The notes under the pieces were generated by a model. That model ran no database searches, was not told the DNA's origin, and saw only the letters and a list, made by a program, of their open reading frames with translations. From Microglena sp. YARC (Eukaryota; Chlorophyta; Chlorophyceae; Chlamydomonadales; Chlamydomonadaceae), in contig CM039462.1 in the NCBI GenBank assembly GCA_022414725.1, positions 175,487,236 to 175,551,235 on the forward strand: a stretch of 64,000 bases of DNA. Direction: 5' to 3'. Both the position numbers and the translations under genes were made by a program. The stretch's first letter is position 1; every line of letters begins with the position of its first letter. Below are positions 13,566-28,369 of the stretch, piece by piece.

Positions 13566-16500
13566 GTCCAAATATATCATAAAAGAATAGTCCGGTGATA
13601 GACTATAATAATAATAGTCAAAATATATAATAATATAATAGTCCAACAATATAATAATATAAAAGTCCAACGATGCCCGCTGTTTTTCCTTCTTTTGTGC
13701 AACGCGTCACAAATTGAGTGACTCAGTGAGACCCCAGTGTGACGCGCTGCCCCCCGATCCCCCCGGGGCTCAGCGCTTCGCCCTATACTGTGCTACGCCA
13801 CAATCCTGACCCCTACCGCCTGTACATATGCACCTAGATGCTACTGGAGGTACAACTGCAGTACAAGGACAATATCAAGGAGAGGCTGGTCAAGGTATGG
13901 TAGTGGTGTGGTTGGTGTGGTGTGGTGGTGGTGGTGGTGGTGTGTGTGTGGGGGGGTGGGGGGGGGGGGGGGGGTGGATGGTTGTGTGTGTGTGTGGGTG
14001 GGTGTGTGTGTGGGGGGGGGAGTGATCCTTTCCTAGATGTAGGCTTGGGCTGGAGTGAAACAATTAGTGCATCATATGTAGGGGCCACAGACGTATCTGC
14101 TGTATTCTCACTTGGTTACAAGGACAAGCTGACATGTGACATGTTTTAGCTCAAGTCCAACTGTACCGCATGCATCATAAATCCATTGTGGTAAACGAAT
14201 ACCACAAGAGCCAGTAAGTGTAACCAATACCGTCTGGGTGGAAACTTGATGTAAGTTGAGTGTAACCAATACCGTCTGGGTGGACCACTTGATGTAAGTT
14301 GAGTGTAACCAATACCGTCTAGGTGGACAACTTGATGTAAGTTGAGTGTAACCAATACAGTCTAGGTGGACAACTTGATGTAAGTTGAGTGTAACCAATA
14401 CAGTGTAAGTGGACAACTTGATGTAAGTTGAGTGTAACCATGCCATCTAGGTGGACAACTTGATGTAAGTAGAGTGTAACCAATACAGTCTAGGTGGACA
14501 ACTTGATGTAAGTTGAGTGTAACCAATACAGTGTAAGTGGACAACTTGATGTAAGTTGAGTGTAACCATGCCATCTAGGTGGACAACTTGATGTAAGTTG
14601 AGTGTAACCAATACAGTCTAGGTGGACAACTTGATGTAAGTTGAGTGTAACCAATACAGTGTAGGTGGACAACTTGATGTAAGTTGAGTGTAACCAATAC
14701 CGTCTAGGTGGGCAACTTGATGTAAGTTGAGTGTAACCAATACCGTCTAGGTGGACAACTTGATGTAAGTTGAGTGTAACCAATACAGTCTAGGTGGACA
14801 ACTTGATGTAAGTTGAGTGTAACCAATACCGTCTAGGTGGACAACTTGATGTAAGTTGAGTGTAACCAATACAGTCTAGGTGGACAACTTGATGTAAGTT
14901 GAGTGTAACCAATACCGTCTAGGTGGACAACTTGATGTAAGTTGAGTGTAACCAATACAGTCTAGGTGGACAACTTGATGTAAGTTGAGTGTAACCAATA
15001 CAGTCTAGGTGGACAACTTGATGTAAGTTGAGTGTAACCGATACCGTCTAGGTGGGAAACTTGATGTAAGTTGAGTGTAACCAATATAGTCTAGGTGGAC
15101 AACTTGATGTAAGTTGAGTGTAACCAATACCGTCTAGGTGGACAACTTGATGTAAGTTGAGTGTAACCAATACAGTCTAGGTGGACAACTTGATGTAAGT
15201 TGAGTGTAACCAATACAGTGTAGGTGGACAACTTGATGTAAGTTGAGTGTAACCAATACTGTCTAGGTGGACAACTTGATGTAAGTTGAGTGTAACCAAT
15301 ACAGTCTAGGTGGACAACTTGATGTAAGTTGAGTGTAACCAATACAGTCTAGGTGGACAACTTGATGTAAGTTGAGTGTAACCAATACAGTCAAGGTGGA
15401 CAACTTGATGTAAGTTGAGTGTAACCAATACTGTCTAGGTGGACAACTTGATGTAAGTTGAGTGTAACCAATACCTTCTGGGTGGACAACTTGATGTAAG
15501 TTGAGTGTAACCAATACAGTGTAGGTGGACAACTTGATGTAAGTTGAGTGTAACCAATACAGTGTAGGTGGACAACTTGATGTAAGTTGAGTGTAACCAA
15601 TACCGTCTAGGTGGACAACTTGATGTAAGTTGAGTGTAACCAATACAGTCTGGGTGGACAACTTGATGTAAGTTGAGTGTTACCAATACAGTGTAGGTGG
15701 ACAACTTGATGTAAGTTGAGTGAAACCAATACCGTCTAGGTGGACAACTTGATGTAAGTTGAGTGTAACCAATACAGTGTAGGTGGACAACTTGATGTAA
15801 GTTGAGTGTAACCAATACCGTCTAGGTGGACAACTTGATGTAAGTTGAGTGTAACCAATACAGTCTGGGTGGACAACTTGATGTAAGTTGAGTGTTACCA
15901 ATACAGTGTAGGTGGACAACTTGATGTAAGTTGAGTGTAACCAATACCGTCTAGGTGGACAACTTGATGTAAGTTGAGTGTTACCAATACAGTCTAGGTG
16001 GACAACTTGATGTAAGCTGAGTGTAACCAATACAGTCTAGGTGGACAACTTGATGTAAGTTGAGTGTAACCAATACAGTCTGGGTGTACAACTTGATGTA
16101 AGTTGAGTGTAACCAATACCGTCTGGGTGGACAACTTGATGTAAGTTGAGTGTAACCAATACAGTGTAGGTGGACAACTTGATGTCAGTTGAGTGTAACC
16201 AATACAGTCTAGGTGGACAACTTGATGTAAGCTGAGTGTAACCAATACAGTCTAGGTGGACAACTTGATGTAAGTTGAGTGTAACCAATACAGTCTGGGT
16301 GGACAACTTGATGTAAGTTGAGTGTAACCAATACCGTCTAGGTGGACAACTTGATGTAAGTTGAGTGTAACCAATACCGTCTAGGTGGACAACTTGACAA
16401 CTGTAAGTTGAGTGTAACCAATACAGTCTAGGTGGACAACTTGATGTAAGTTGAGTGTAACCAATACAGTCTAGGTGGACAACTTGATGTAAGTGAGTGT

Positions 16501-19500
16501 AACCAATACAGTCTAGGTGGACAACTTGATGTAAGTTGAGTGTAACCAATACAGTCTAGGTGGACAACTTGATGTAAGTTGAGTGTAACCAATACAGTCT
16601 AGGTGGAACAACTTGATGTAAGTTGAGTGTAACCAATACCGTCTAGGTGGACAACTTGATGTAAGTTGAGTGTAACCAATACCGTCTAGGTGGACAACTT
16701 GATGTAAGTTGAGTGTAACCAATACCGTCTAGGTGGACAACTTGATGTAAGTTGAGTGTAACCAATACAGTCTAGTGTGACAACTTGATGTAAGTTGAGT
16801 GTAACCAATACCGTCTAGGTGGACAACTTGATGTAAGTTGAGTGTAACCAATACAGTCTAGGTGGACAACTTGATGTAAGTTGAGTGTAACCAATACAGT
16901 CTAGGTGGACAACTTGATGTAAGTTGAGTGTAACCAATACAGTCTAGGTGGACAACTTGATGTAAGTTGAGTGTAACCAATACCGTCTAGGTGGACAACT
17001 TGATGTAAGTTGAGTGTAACCAATACAGTCTAGGTGGACAACTTGATGTAAGTTGAGTGTAACCAATACCGTCTAGTGACTAGTAAGTGGACAACTTGAT
17101 GTAAGTTGAGTGTAACCAATACAGTCTAGGTGGACAACTTGATGTAAGTTGAGTGTAACCAATACAGTCTAGGTGGACAACTTGATGTAAGTTGAGTGTA
17201 ACCAATACCGTCTAGGTGGACAACTTGATGTAAGTTGAGTGTAACCAATACAGTCTAGGTGGACAACTTGATGTAAGTTGAGTGTAACCAATACAGTGTA
17301 GGTGGACAACTTGATGTAAGTTGAGTGTAACCAATACTGTCTAGGTGGACAACTTGATGTAAGTTGAGTGTAACCAATACAGTCTAGGTGGACAACTTGA
17401 TGTAAGTTGAGTGTAACCAATACAGTGTAAGTTGAGTGTAACTAGGTGGACAACTTGATGTAAGTTGAGTGTAACCAATACAGTCTAGGTGGACAACTTG
17501 ATGTAAGTTGAGTGTAACCAATACAGTCTAGGTGGACAACTTGATGTAAGTTGAGTGTAACCAATACTGGGTGGACAACTTGATGTAAGTTGAGTGTAAC
17601 CAATACAGTCTAGGTGGACAACTTGATGTAAGTTGAGTGTAACCAATACAGTCTAGGTGGACAACTTGATGTAAGTTGAGTGTAACCAATACAGTCTAGG
17701 TGGACAACTTGATGTAAGTTGAGTGTAACCAATACAGTGTAGGTGGACAACTTGATGTAAGTTGAGTGTAACCAATACCGTCTAGGTGGACAACTTGATG
17801 TAAGTTGAGTGTAACCAATACCGTCTAGGTGGACAACTTGATGTAAGTTGAGTGTAACCAATACAGTCTAGGTGGACAACTTGATGTAAGTTGAGTGTAA
17901 CCAATACGTCTAGGTGGACAACTTGATGTAAGTTGAGTGTAACCAATACAGTCTAGGTGGACAACTTGATGTAAGTTGAGTGTAACCAATACAGTCTAGG
18001 TGGACAACTTGATGTAAGTTGAGTGTAACCAATACAGTCTAGGTGGAACAACTTGATGTAAGTTGAGTGTAACCATACAGTCTAGGTGGACAACTTGATG
18101 TAAGTTGAGTGTAACCAATACCGTCTAGGTGGACAACTTGATGTAAGTTGAGTGTAACCAATACAGTCTAGGTGGACAACTTGATGTAAGTTGAGTGTAA
18201 CCAATACAGTCTAGGTGGACAACTTGATGTAAGTTGAGTGTAACCAATACAGTCTAGGTGGACAACTTGATGTAAGTTGAGTGTAACCAATACAGTGTAG
18301 GTGGACAACTTGATGTAAGTTGAGTGTAACCAATACCGTCTAGGTGGACAACTTGATGTAAGTTGAGTGTAACCAATACAGTCTAGGGTGGACAACTTGA
18401 TGTAAGTTGAGTGTAACCAATTACAGTGTAGAGTGGACAACTTGATGTAAGTTGAGTGTAACCAATACCGTCTAGGTGGACAACTTGATGTAAGTTGAGT
18501 GTAACCAATACAGTCTAGGTGGACAACTTGATGTAAGTTGAGTGTAACCAATACAGTCTAGGTGGACAACTTGATGTAAGTTGAGTGTAACCAATACAGT
18601 CTAGTAGTTGGACAACTTGATGTAAGTTGAGTGTAACCAATACAGTGTAGGTGGACAACTTGATGTAAGTTGAGTGTAACCAATACCGTCTAGGTGGAAA
18701 CTTGATGTAAGTTGAGTGTAACCAATACCGTCTAGGTGGACAACTTGATGTAAGTTGAGTGTAACCAATACCGTCTAGGTGGACAACTTGATGTAAGTTG
18801 AGTGTAACCAATACCGTCTAGGTGGACAACTTGATGTAAGTTGAGTGTAACCATACAGTCTAGGTGGACAACTTGATGTAAGTTGAGTGTAACCAATACA
18901 GTCTAGGTGGACAACTTGATGTAAGTTGAGTGTAACCAATACCGTCTAGGTGGACAACTTGATGTAAGTTGAGTGTAACAATACAGTCTAGGTGGACAAC
19001 TTGATGTAAGTTGAGTGTAACCAATACCGTCTAGGTGGACAACTTGATGTAAGTTGAGTGTAACCAATACTGTCTAGGTGGACAACTTGATGTAAGTTGA
19101 GTGTAACCAATACAGTCTAGGTGGACAACTTGATGTAAGTTGAGTGTAACCAATACAGTCTAGGTGGACAACTTGATGTAAGTTGAGTGTAACCAATACA
19201 GTCTAGGTGGACAACTTGATGTAAGTTGAGTGTAACCAATACAGTCTAGGTGGAACAACTTGATGTAAGTTGAGTGTAACCAATACAGTCTACAAACTTG
19301 ATGTAAGTTGAGTGTAACCAATACAGTGGACTAGGTGGAACCAACTTGGTGGACAACTGTAAGTTGAGTGTAACCAATACAGTCTAGGTGGACAACTTTG
19401 ATGTAAGTTGAGTGTAACCAATACAGTGTAGGTGGACAACTTGATGTAAGTTGAGTGTAACCAATACCGTCTAGGTGGACAACTTGATGTAAGTTGAGTG

Positions 19501-22500
19501 TAACCATACAGTGTAGGTGGACAACTTGATGTAAGTTGAGTGTAACCAATACCGTGGGTGGACAACTTGATGTAAGTTGAGTGTAACCAATACCGTCTAG
19601 GTGGACAACTTGATGTAAGTTGAGTGTAACCAATACAGTCTAGGTGGACAACTTGATGTAAGTTGAGTGTAACCAATACAGTCTAGGTGGACAACTTGAT
19701 GTAAGTTGAGTGTAACCAATACCGTCTAGGTGGACAACTTGATGTAAGTTGAGTGTAACCAATACCTCTAGGTGGACAACTTGATGTAAGTTGAGTGTAA
19801 CCAATACAGTGTAGGTGGACAACTTGATGTAAGTTGAGTGTAACCAATACCGTCTAGGTGGACAACTTGATGTAAGTTGAGTGTAACCAATACCGTCTGG
19901 TGGACAACTTGATGTAAGTTGAGTGTAACCAATACCGTCTAGGTGGACAACTTGATGTAAGTTGAGTGTAACCAATACAGTCTAGGTGGACAACTTGATG
20001 TAAGTTGAGTGTAACCAATACAGTCTAGGTGGACAACTTGATGTAAGTTGAGTGTAACCAATACAGTGTAGATGGACAACTTGATGTAAGTTGAGTAGTG
20101 TAACCAATACCGTTCTAGGTGGACAACTTGATGTAAGTTGAGTGTAACCAATACGTGTAGGTGGACAACTTGATGTAAGTTGAGTGTAACCAATACCGTG
20201 TAGGTGGACAACTTTGATGTAAGTTGAGTGTAACCAATACAGTGTAGGTGGACAACTTGATGTAAGTTGAGTGTAACCAATACAGTCTAGGTGGACAACT
20301 TGATGTAAGTTGAGTGTAACCAATACAGTCTAGGTGGACAACTTGATGTAAGTTGAGTGTAACCAATACAGTGTAGGTGGACAACTTGATGTAAGTTGAG
20401 TGTAACCAATACCGTCTAGGTGGACAACTTGATGTAAGTTGAGTGTAACCAATACTGGGTGGACAACTTGATGTAAGTTGAGTGTAACCAATACCGTCTA
20501 GGTGGACAACTTGATGTAAGTTGAGTGTAACCAATACCGTTCTAGGTGGACAACTTGATGTAAGTTTGAGTGTAACCAATACAGTGTAGGTGGACAACTT
20601 GATGTAAGTTGAGTGTAACCAATACCGTCTAGGTGGACAACTTGATGTAAGTTGAGTGTAACCAATACAGTCTGGGTGGACAACTTGATGTAAGTTGAGT
20701 GTAACCAATACAGTCTAGGTGGACAACTTGATGTAAGTTGAGTGTAACCAATACCGTCTGGGTGGACAACTTGATGTAAGTTGAGTGTAACCAATACCGT
20801 CTAGGTGGACAACTTGATGTAAGTTGAGTGTAACCAATACAGTGTAGGTGGACAACTTGATGTAAGTTGAGTGTAACCAATACCGTGTAGGTGGACAACT
20901 TGATGTAAGTTGAGTGTAACCAATACTCTAGGTGGACAACTTGATGTAAGTTGAGTGTAACCAATACAGTGTAGGTGGACAACTTGATGTAAGTTGAGTG
21001 TAACCAATACCGTCTAGGTGGACAACTTGATGTAAGTTGAGTGTAACCAATACAGTGTAAGGGACAACTTGATGTAAGTTGAGTGTAACCAATACATTCT
21101 GGGTGGACAATACTTGACAACTGATGTAAGTTGAGTGTAACCAATACCGTCTAGGTGGACAACTTGATGTAAGTTGAGTGTAACCAATACAGTGTAGGTG
21201 GACAACTTGATGTAAGTTGAGTGTAACCAATACCGTCTAGGTGGACAACTTGATGTAAGTTGAGTGTAACCAATACCGTCTAGCGTGGACAACTTGATGT
21301 AAGTTGAGTGTAACCAATACAGTGTAGGTGGAGCAACTTGATGTAAGTTGAGTGTAACCAATACCGTCTAGGTGGACAACTTGATGTAAGTTGAGTGTAA
21401 CCAATACCTGTAGGTGGACAACTTGATGTAAGTTGAGTGTAACCAATACAGTCTAGGTGGACAACTTGATGTAAGTTGAGTGTAACCAATACCGTCTAGG
21501 TGGACAACTTGATGTAAGTTGAGTGTAACCAATACAGTGTAAGGTGGACAACTTGATGTAAGTTGAGTGTAACCAATACCGTCTAGGTGGACAACTTGAT
21601 GTAAGTTGAGTGTAACCAATACCGTCTGGGTGGACAACTTGATGTAAGTTGAGTGTAACCAATACAGTGTAAGTGGACAACTTGATGTAAGTTGAGTGTA
21701 ACCAATACCGTCTGGGTGGACAACTTGATGTAAGTTGAGTGTAACCAATACCTAGTGGACAACTTGATGTAAGTTGAGTGTAACCAATACAGTGTAGGTG
21801 GACAACTTGATGTAAGTTGAGTGTAACCAATACCGTCTAGGTGGACAACTTGATGTAAGTTGAGTGTAACCAATACTGTCTAGGTGGACAACTTGATGTA
21901 AGTTGAGTGTAACCAATACCTTCTGGGTGGACAACTTGATGTAAGTTGAGTGTAACCAATACCGTCTAGGTGGACAACTTGATGTAAGTTGAGTGTAACC
22001 AATACAGTGTAGGTGGACAACTTGATGTAAGTTGAGTGTAACCAATACCTTCTAGGTGGACAACTTGATGTAAGTTGAGTGTAACCAATATAGTCTAGGT
22101 GGACAACTTGATGTAAGTTGAGTGTTACCAATACAGTGTAGGTGGACAACTTGATGTAAGTTGAGTGTAACCAATACCGTCTAGGTGGACAACTTGATGT
22201 AAGTTGAGTGTAACCAATACCTTCTGGGTGGACAACTTGATGTAAGTTGAGTGTAACCAATACCGTCTAGGTGGACAACTTGATGTAAGTTGAGTGTAAC
22301 CAATACCGTCTGGGTGGACAACTTGATGTAAGTTGAGTGTAACCAATACCTTCTGGGTGGACAACTTGATGTAAGTTGAGTGTAACCATGCCGTCTAGGT
22401 GGACAACTTGATGTAAGTTGAGTGTAACCAATACCGTCTAGGTGGACAACTTGATGTAAGTTGAGTGTTACCAATACAGTCTAGGTGGACAACTTGATGT

Positions 22501-25500
22501 AAGTTGAGTGTAACCAATACAGTGTAGGTGGACAACTTGATGTAAGTTGAGTGTAACCAATACCGTCTAGGTGGACAACTTGATGTAAGTTGAGTGTAAC
22601 CAATACCGTCTGGGTGGACACCTTGATGTCAGTTGAGTGTAACCAATACAGTGTAGGTGGACAACTTGATGTCAGTTGAGTGTAACCAATACAGTCTAGG
22701 TGGACAACTTGATGTAAGCTGAGTGTAACCAATACAGTCTAGGTGGACAACTTGATGTAAGTTGAGTGTAACCAATACAGTCTAGGTGGACAACTTGATG
22801 TAAGTTGAGTGTAACCAATACCTTCTGGGTGGACAACTTGATGTAAGTTGAGTGTAACCAATACAGTCTAGGTGGACAACTTGATGTAAGTTGAGTGTAA
22901 CCAATACCGTCTGGGTGGACAACTTGATGTAGGTTGAGTGTAACCAATACCATCTAGGTGGACCACTTGATGTAAGTTGAGTGTAACCAATACCGTCTAA
23001 GTGGACAACTTGATGTAAGTTGAGTGTAACCAATACCGTCTAGGTGGACAACTTGATGTAAGTTGAGTGTAACCAATACTGTCTAGGTGGACAACTTGAT
23101 GTAAGTTGAGTGTAACCAATACCGTCTAGGTGGACAACTTGATGTAAGTTGAGTGTAACCAATACTGTCTAGGTGGACAACTTGATGTAAGTTGAGTGTA
23201 ACCAATACAGTCTGGGTGGAAAATTTGATGTAAGTTGGCTATAACCAATACCGTCTGGGTAGAAAACTTGATGTAAGGCAGGATGAAGTTTGGATCTTGT
23301 AATGTTCTTGTACTGTTTACTACATCCGTCATAAGACCAGCAACGACCAAATATAAAATAGAATCACACCAGGTGAGGGGAAGGTTATGGAAGTTGGTTA
23401 TTTGATTTTGCAAAGAAGCTGAAGACTGAAGCCCCAGGAAAACTCTTGTTATTTTCAAAGAGTGTTCTCTACAAACCGTACGTTTTTATGTAACAGCTCA
23501 TAAGCTTGGGAGCCCATCTACGTGAATCACGTTAAAAAAGAAACCCGCTAAGCCTGGAGACCCAAAGTTACGTGCCAGGCACTGCCAGCACGTAACTTGA
23601 ACACCCCCATCTACATTTCGCACGTAACCCAAATGGAAAAAGGTAGCACCCTGGTAGGTGCAAGATTTCTTCTGGCCTATGGGATTATGTTTCTTGGTGT
23701 CTCAACACACACAGTCACACAGTTACACAAAAATGGCAAAATGTAGTACCCTGACTCATACCTCTTCACAGAGCCTCCTGTAATATTAGCTATATATATT
23801 GAACATCTGTTAGCTACTTCATCATGATGGTCAGATCATACACAATTGCCACCAAAGACAGTAGGATGCATAAAAATACTCTCCCGAACATATGGCATTT
23901 TTCTGGGTTGTTTTGGCCAAGTTTCGCTAAATTAGTTCACAACTAATAGGGCTAATTTAGCCATTAGCCCTATTAGGACTAATTTGGTCCGCGAATAGCC
24001 CTAAACTTCGAACCCTATCCCTGAAGCCAAACGTAGACTCATAACTATATACAGAGCCTCCGGTCATGTAAGTGCAGCCGAGTAAAGGGTGGGAGAGGGG
24101 TGTTTTAGGGGTGGGGTGTGGGTGTGGGTGTGTGGGGGGTAAACACTTTTTCAACTTATTTACCCCCTCCTTTGTCTGAAACTTCCACATTTCCAACTCC
24201 TCCTGTCATATAAGTGCAGCCGAGCAAAGGGTGGGGGAGGGGGGTGTTAGAGGTGTGTGTGTGGGGGGGGGTAAACACTTTTTACAACTTAATTGTCCTC
24301 CTCCTTTGTCCGGAACTTCCACAATTCCAACTCCCATCTGAATCGGACACCGTTTTGATGATGCGGTCCAAAATCTGTCTTCCTGCCCCCCCTTGCCTGA
24401 CTCATACCTCTTCGCAGAGCCTCCTGTCATATAAGTGCAGCCGAGCAAAGGCCCACATGATGTGACATATCCACGTGCACCTATCCTTCTTGGTAGGCAG
24501 TCCTACTGCACCCGAGCGCAAGAAGCACTGTTGGAGGGAAGAGCACAATGGATAATCAGAACAGGAGTGCGGCTCAATCGCTCAATTGAGGTCAGAGACA
24601 TCCCATCACTACAGTGGGCAGTCCTACAGCATCCGAGCGCAAGAAGCACTGTTGTAGGGAAGAGCACAATGCATGGTCAGAACAGGAGAGCGGCTCAATT
24701 GCTCAATTGAGGTCAGAGACATCCCATCACTACAATTTTGATTTATATAGCCCATGTGAAAGCCCTTGAGCTCCTCTTTCACATTATCCAATACAATTAC
24801 ATATATCGGCAACACATTTTGAGTAAATCGACTTTTAGTGAAAACAACCAACGATCACAAGAAGCACTGTTACAGGGAAGAGCAGGAGCATAATCAGGAC
24901 AGGAGTGTGGCTCAATTGAGATCAGAAACATGACACACAGCCACTTCAAAACATAAAACATAATATACAAATAAGATAAAATAAAATATAACTAATTAGA
25001 TTAAATTAAATACAAAGATACAAGGTAGAGAACCCCTCCCCCCCCCCCCCCCCCCCCCCCCCTTGACAAAACAAATCGACTTGTTTCGATGGTTTGGGGG
25101 CGTACGAGCCCCTTCAGCCCTGAATGCAACGTGCGGTATACTAGCAACTTCCTAACTGCCCCCACAGAGAAAACTGTATGAATGATGAGCTAAGCACAGC
25201 GATCACATTACCCAGTCGACGATCAGAGGGGTCTGAGGTTTCTATTCTCCAGTATGTACACATGCATGCAAACGGGAGGGTTCTCAATCTCACGCCCGTG
25301 GCAGGGCGTACTAATTTGAAATTTTCACAGCAATCACCTTCATCCATTTCCCCAGTTCTGTGAAGAGGCTAACATTGGTACAGCCCAGACGTGCAAAAGC
25401 CATGGACAGTGCTGCAGATGAACGCAGAGTCAATGATTGGCCACCACTGCCAACAGGCGAGCTCCCTCCAAGGTCTGTCATAAAGTCGACCTGGGATAAG

Positions 25501-28061
25501 CAGCAGTAAGCATTTAGTAACAATGTGTTGGGGTTCAGTTCATTAGTTTTGTTTTACCTGCCTTTCCTGCTTTTGAAGGTTGGGAAAGTCCTTTCAGCCT
25601 ATTTGGCTCCCCCTGGACTGTAAATCAATCACCACTGCCAACAGGAGAGCTCACACCAAGGTCTGTCATAAAGTCGACCTGTTATAAGCAGCAGCAAGCA
25701 GTTAGTTTTTTAATCACTTGTATTAAGTATTTCCATCCCTCAAAGGAATCAGGATTCATGACCAGCTTCATACTGGAGTCTTAATCAACCAATTCAGGCT
25801 AAATTTCCATTTGATCAAACATATTGTTTCTATCCTCAGCGTATAACGGACATTCTAATATGAAGTTGAAAAACTAACTGACATAAAGTCGACCTGTTAT
25901 AAGCAGATCAAGCAGTTAGTTTGAATTTAAGCACTATACTAAGGATCCTTGTCTCTGGGGAAGATACCAGACGGGGAACAGCCTGCAGGCTGATATACAG
26001 GGAAAGGCTAAGTTAGTTAATATTTGTGAATCAATAATATTAGTGAATGTTAGTAAATATTAGATGGGCAAGCCGCCTCACCAGAATTTTGAGTTTATTT
26101 GAAAAACTAACATTATTGTGACACTATAATAATATTAGTTAATATTAGTTTTTCAAACATGAATATTAGTTGCCGTTCCCTAGTTATAAGCTGGAGTTTG
26201 CAGTTAGTTTGGATTTAAACAGAAGAGTGTACCAACTGAATAACAGATCCTGTCCAAGTACTGTTGATGGGAGCAAGCAGTTAGTTTGAATTTAAACAGG
26301 AGAGTGTACCAACTGAATAACAGATGATGTTCGAGCTCAGTCGATGGGAGCATGCAGTTAGTCATGATGTATTGTTCAGTGGGAGTCAACAGTACAAGGC
26401 TCATTGGCATTGTTTGTTTTCCGACAACGCGTCGCCATTCCTTGCCATCCTATCACTGCATGGCGACGCATAAGTCTGGTGAAACTAGTCAGAAATGCCC
26501 CCTGAACCCCCTGGGCTCTGCGCTCCACGCTCCGCGCTGAGCTCCTGGGGTTTGGGGGACAGCGCGTCGCACTGGGATCGCACCAAGTCGCCCAATTCGC
26601 GACACGTCACACATAACAAACAACTCAAACAGTGCACCTTGCTCAGTCATACGAACTCCGGGCCCCCGCCATTTACACTGTGTTTGGGTTCACTGGTGCT
26701 TGTTTTTTACCTGCCTTTCCTGCTTGGGAAAGTCCCTTCAGCCTATTTGGCTACCCCTGGACTGTAAAACAACATACATTGGTATGCATATACAATATAC
26801 ATTAGTATGCATATACAACATACATTGGTATGCATATACAATATACATTAGTATGCATATACAATATACATTAGTATGCATATACAATATACATTAGTAT
26901 GCATATACAATATACATTAGTATGCATATACAATATACATTAGTATGCATATACAATATACATTAGTATGCATATACAATATACATTAGTATGCATATAC
27001 AATATACATTAGTATGCATATACAATATACATTAGTATGCATATACAATATACATTAGTATGCATATACAATATACATTAGTATGCATATACAATATACA
27101 TTAGTATGCATATACAATATACATTAGTATGCATATACAATATACATTTTAACAACAAAAACATTTGCCGAGGCTGGGAATCGAACATGGGTGGACATGA
27201 GGAGGGAGTATGCAGGCAGGGCGGCTGGAAAACATTGGACAGCATTTGGAGCTAGGTGATTGGAGTGATCGATGCATAAAAAGCACCATATGCTGGGCAC
27301 AACATGCAAGCAAAGAAGCTAGCACCCACGCCAGGAATTTATTTTTTTAATCTGAAAGTGGATTTTTTCTACCTCAATAGTTCTAGGCCTCCTCCAGGGC
27401 CATTTTCTTCTTCTTTATAGCAGCAATTTGAGCTGAAACGGGTCAAAAGTATCGATCGCCATATATATAGGGGGAAAAAAGTCCGACCCCCGTACCTGGA
27501 TTCTAACAAAACAAAAATCTGCTGCAACAGCTCGGAGAGTTTGCATGAAATCATGGCTCTCATGCTGAACCACTGCATAGGCAGAGGCCACACAGGCAAT
27601 CTCCTGAATAGTGAGACCTTCCAGGGTGCTGCTTGAGTCTTGGGCCATTCTTCTTCTTCTTCTTCGTCATAGCAGCAAAGTGGGCCAAAACAGGGCCAAA
27701 AGTAGCAATGGAAAAAAATCCCTGACCCACGTACCTGGATTCTAACACTTATTTTTTCTGCTGCAACAGCTCCGAGAGTTTGCATGAAATCATGGCTCTC
27801 ATGCTGAGCAACCGCATAGGCTGAGGCCACGTAGGCAATCTCCTGAATAGTGAGACCTTCCAGGGTGCTGCGTGAGTCTTGGACTGCACTGTCCGCTGCA
27901 CGTTGGAACTGATTGGGTTCATACCGGCACACCTGGTTGGGGGGGTGGGGGGTTGGGGTTGGGGGTTGGGGGTTGGGGGTTGGGGGGGTCAGGGCACTGT
28001 CCGCTGCACGTTGGAACTCATTAGGCTCATACCGGCACACCTGGTTGGCGTGTGTGTGTGT

Positions 28062-28114
<53 letters not shown>

Positions 28115-28337
28115 CGTATGTGTGTATAGGTTGTGGTGGTGGTGGTGGGGTGTGAGGGTGGGGGGTGGGGTGGGGGGAGGTCAGGGAGTGTACGTGTGTG
28201 TGTGGGTTTGTGTGTATGTGTGTGTGTGTGGGTTGTGGTGGTGGTGTGTGTGTGCGGGGCAGGTCAGGGAGTTTATGGTTGTGTTGTTTTTGTGTGTATG
28301 TGTGTATATGGGTTGGTGGTGGTGGTGAGGTGGTGGT

Positions 28338-28369
<32 letters not shown>

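Noticed and set aside
14207..23280. CRISPR-like array of regular repeats
   Set aside because: The whole 43-bp unit repeats, with no unique spacers between, and the setting is eukaryotic. It is a satellite.
14108..23280. Dozens of minus-strand open frames of 60-200 codons
   Set aside because: They are the 43-bp satellite read in its open frames; the same few peptides rotate with frame. No start context, splicing or independent codon pattern.
27497..27660. A separate functional exon of gene M
   Set aside because: It keeps a frame and donor but has no acceptor; a GAAGAA run replaces its left side. It is more likely a junction copy. RNA data could reverse this.
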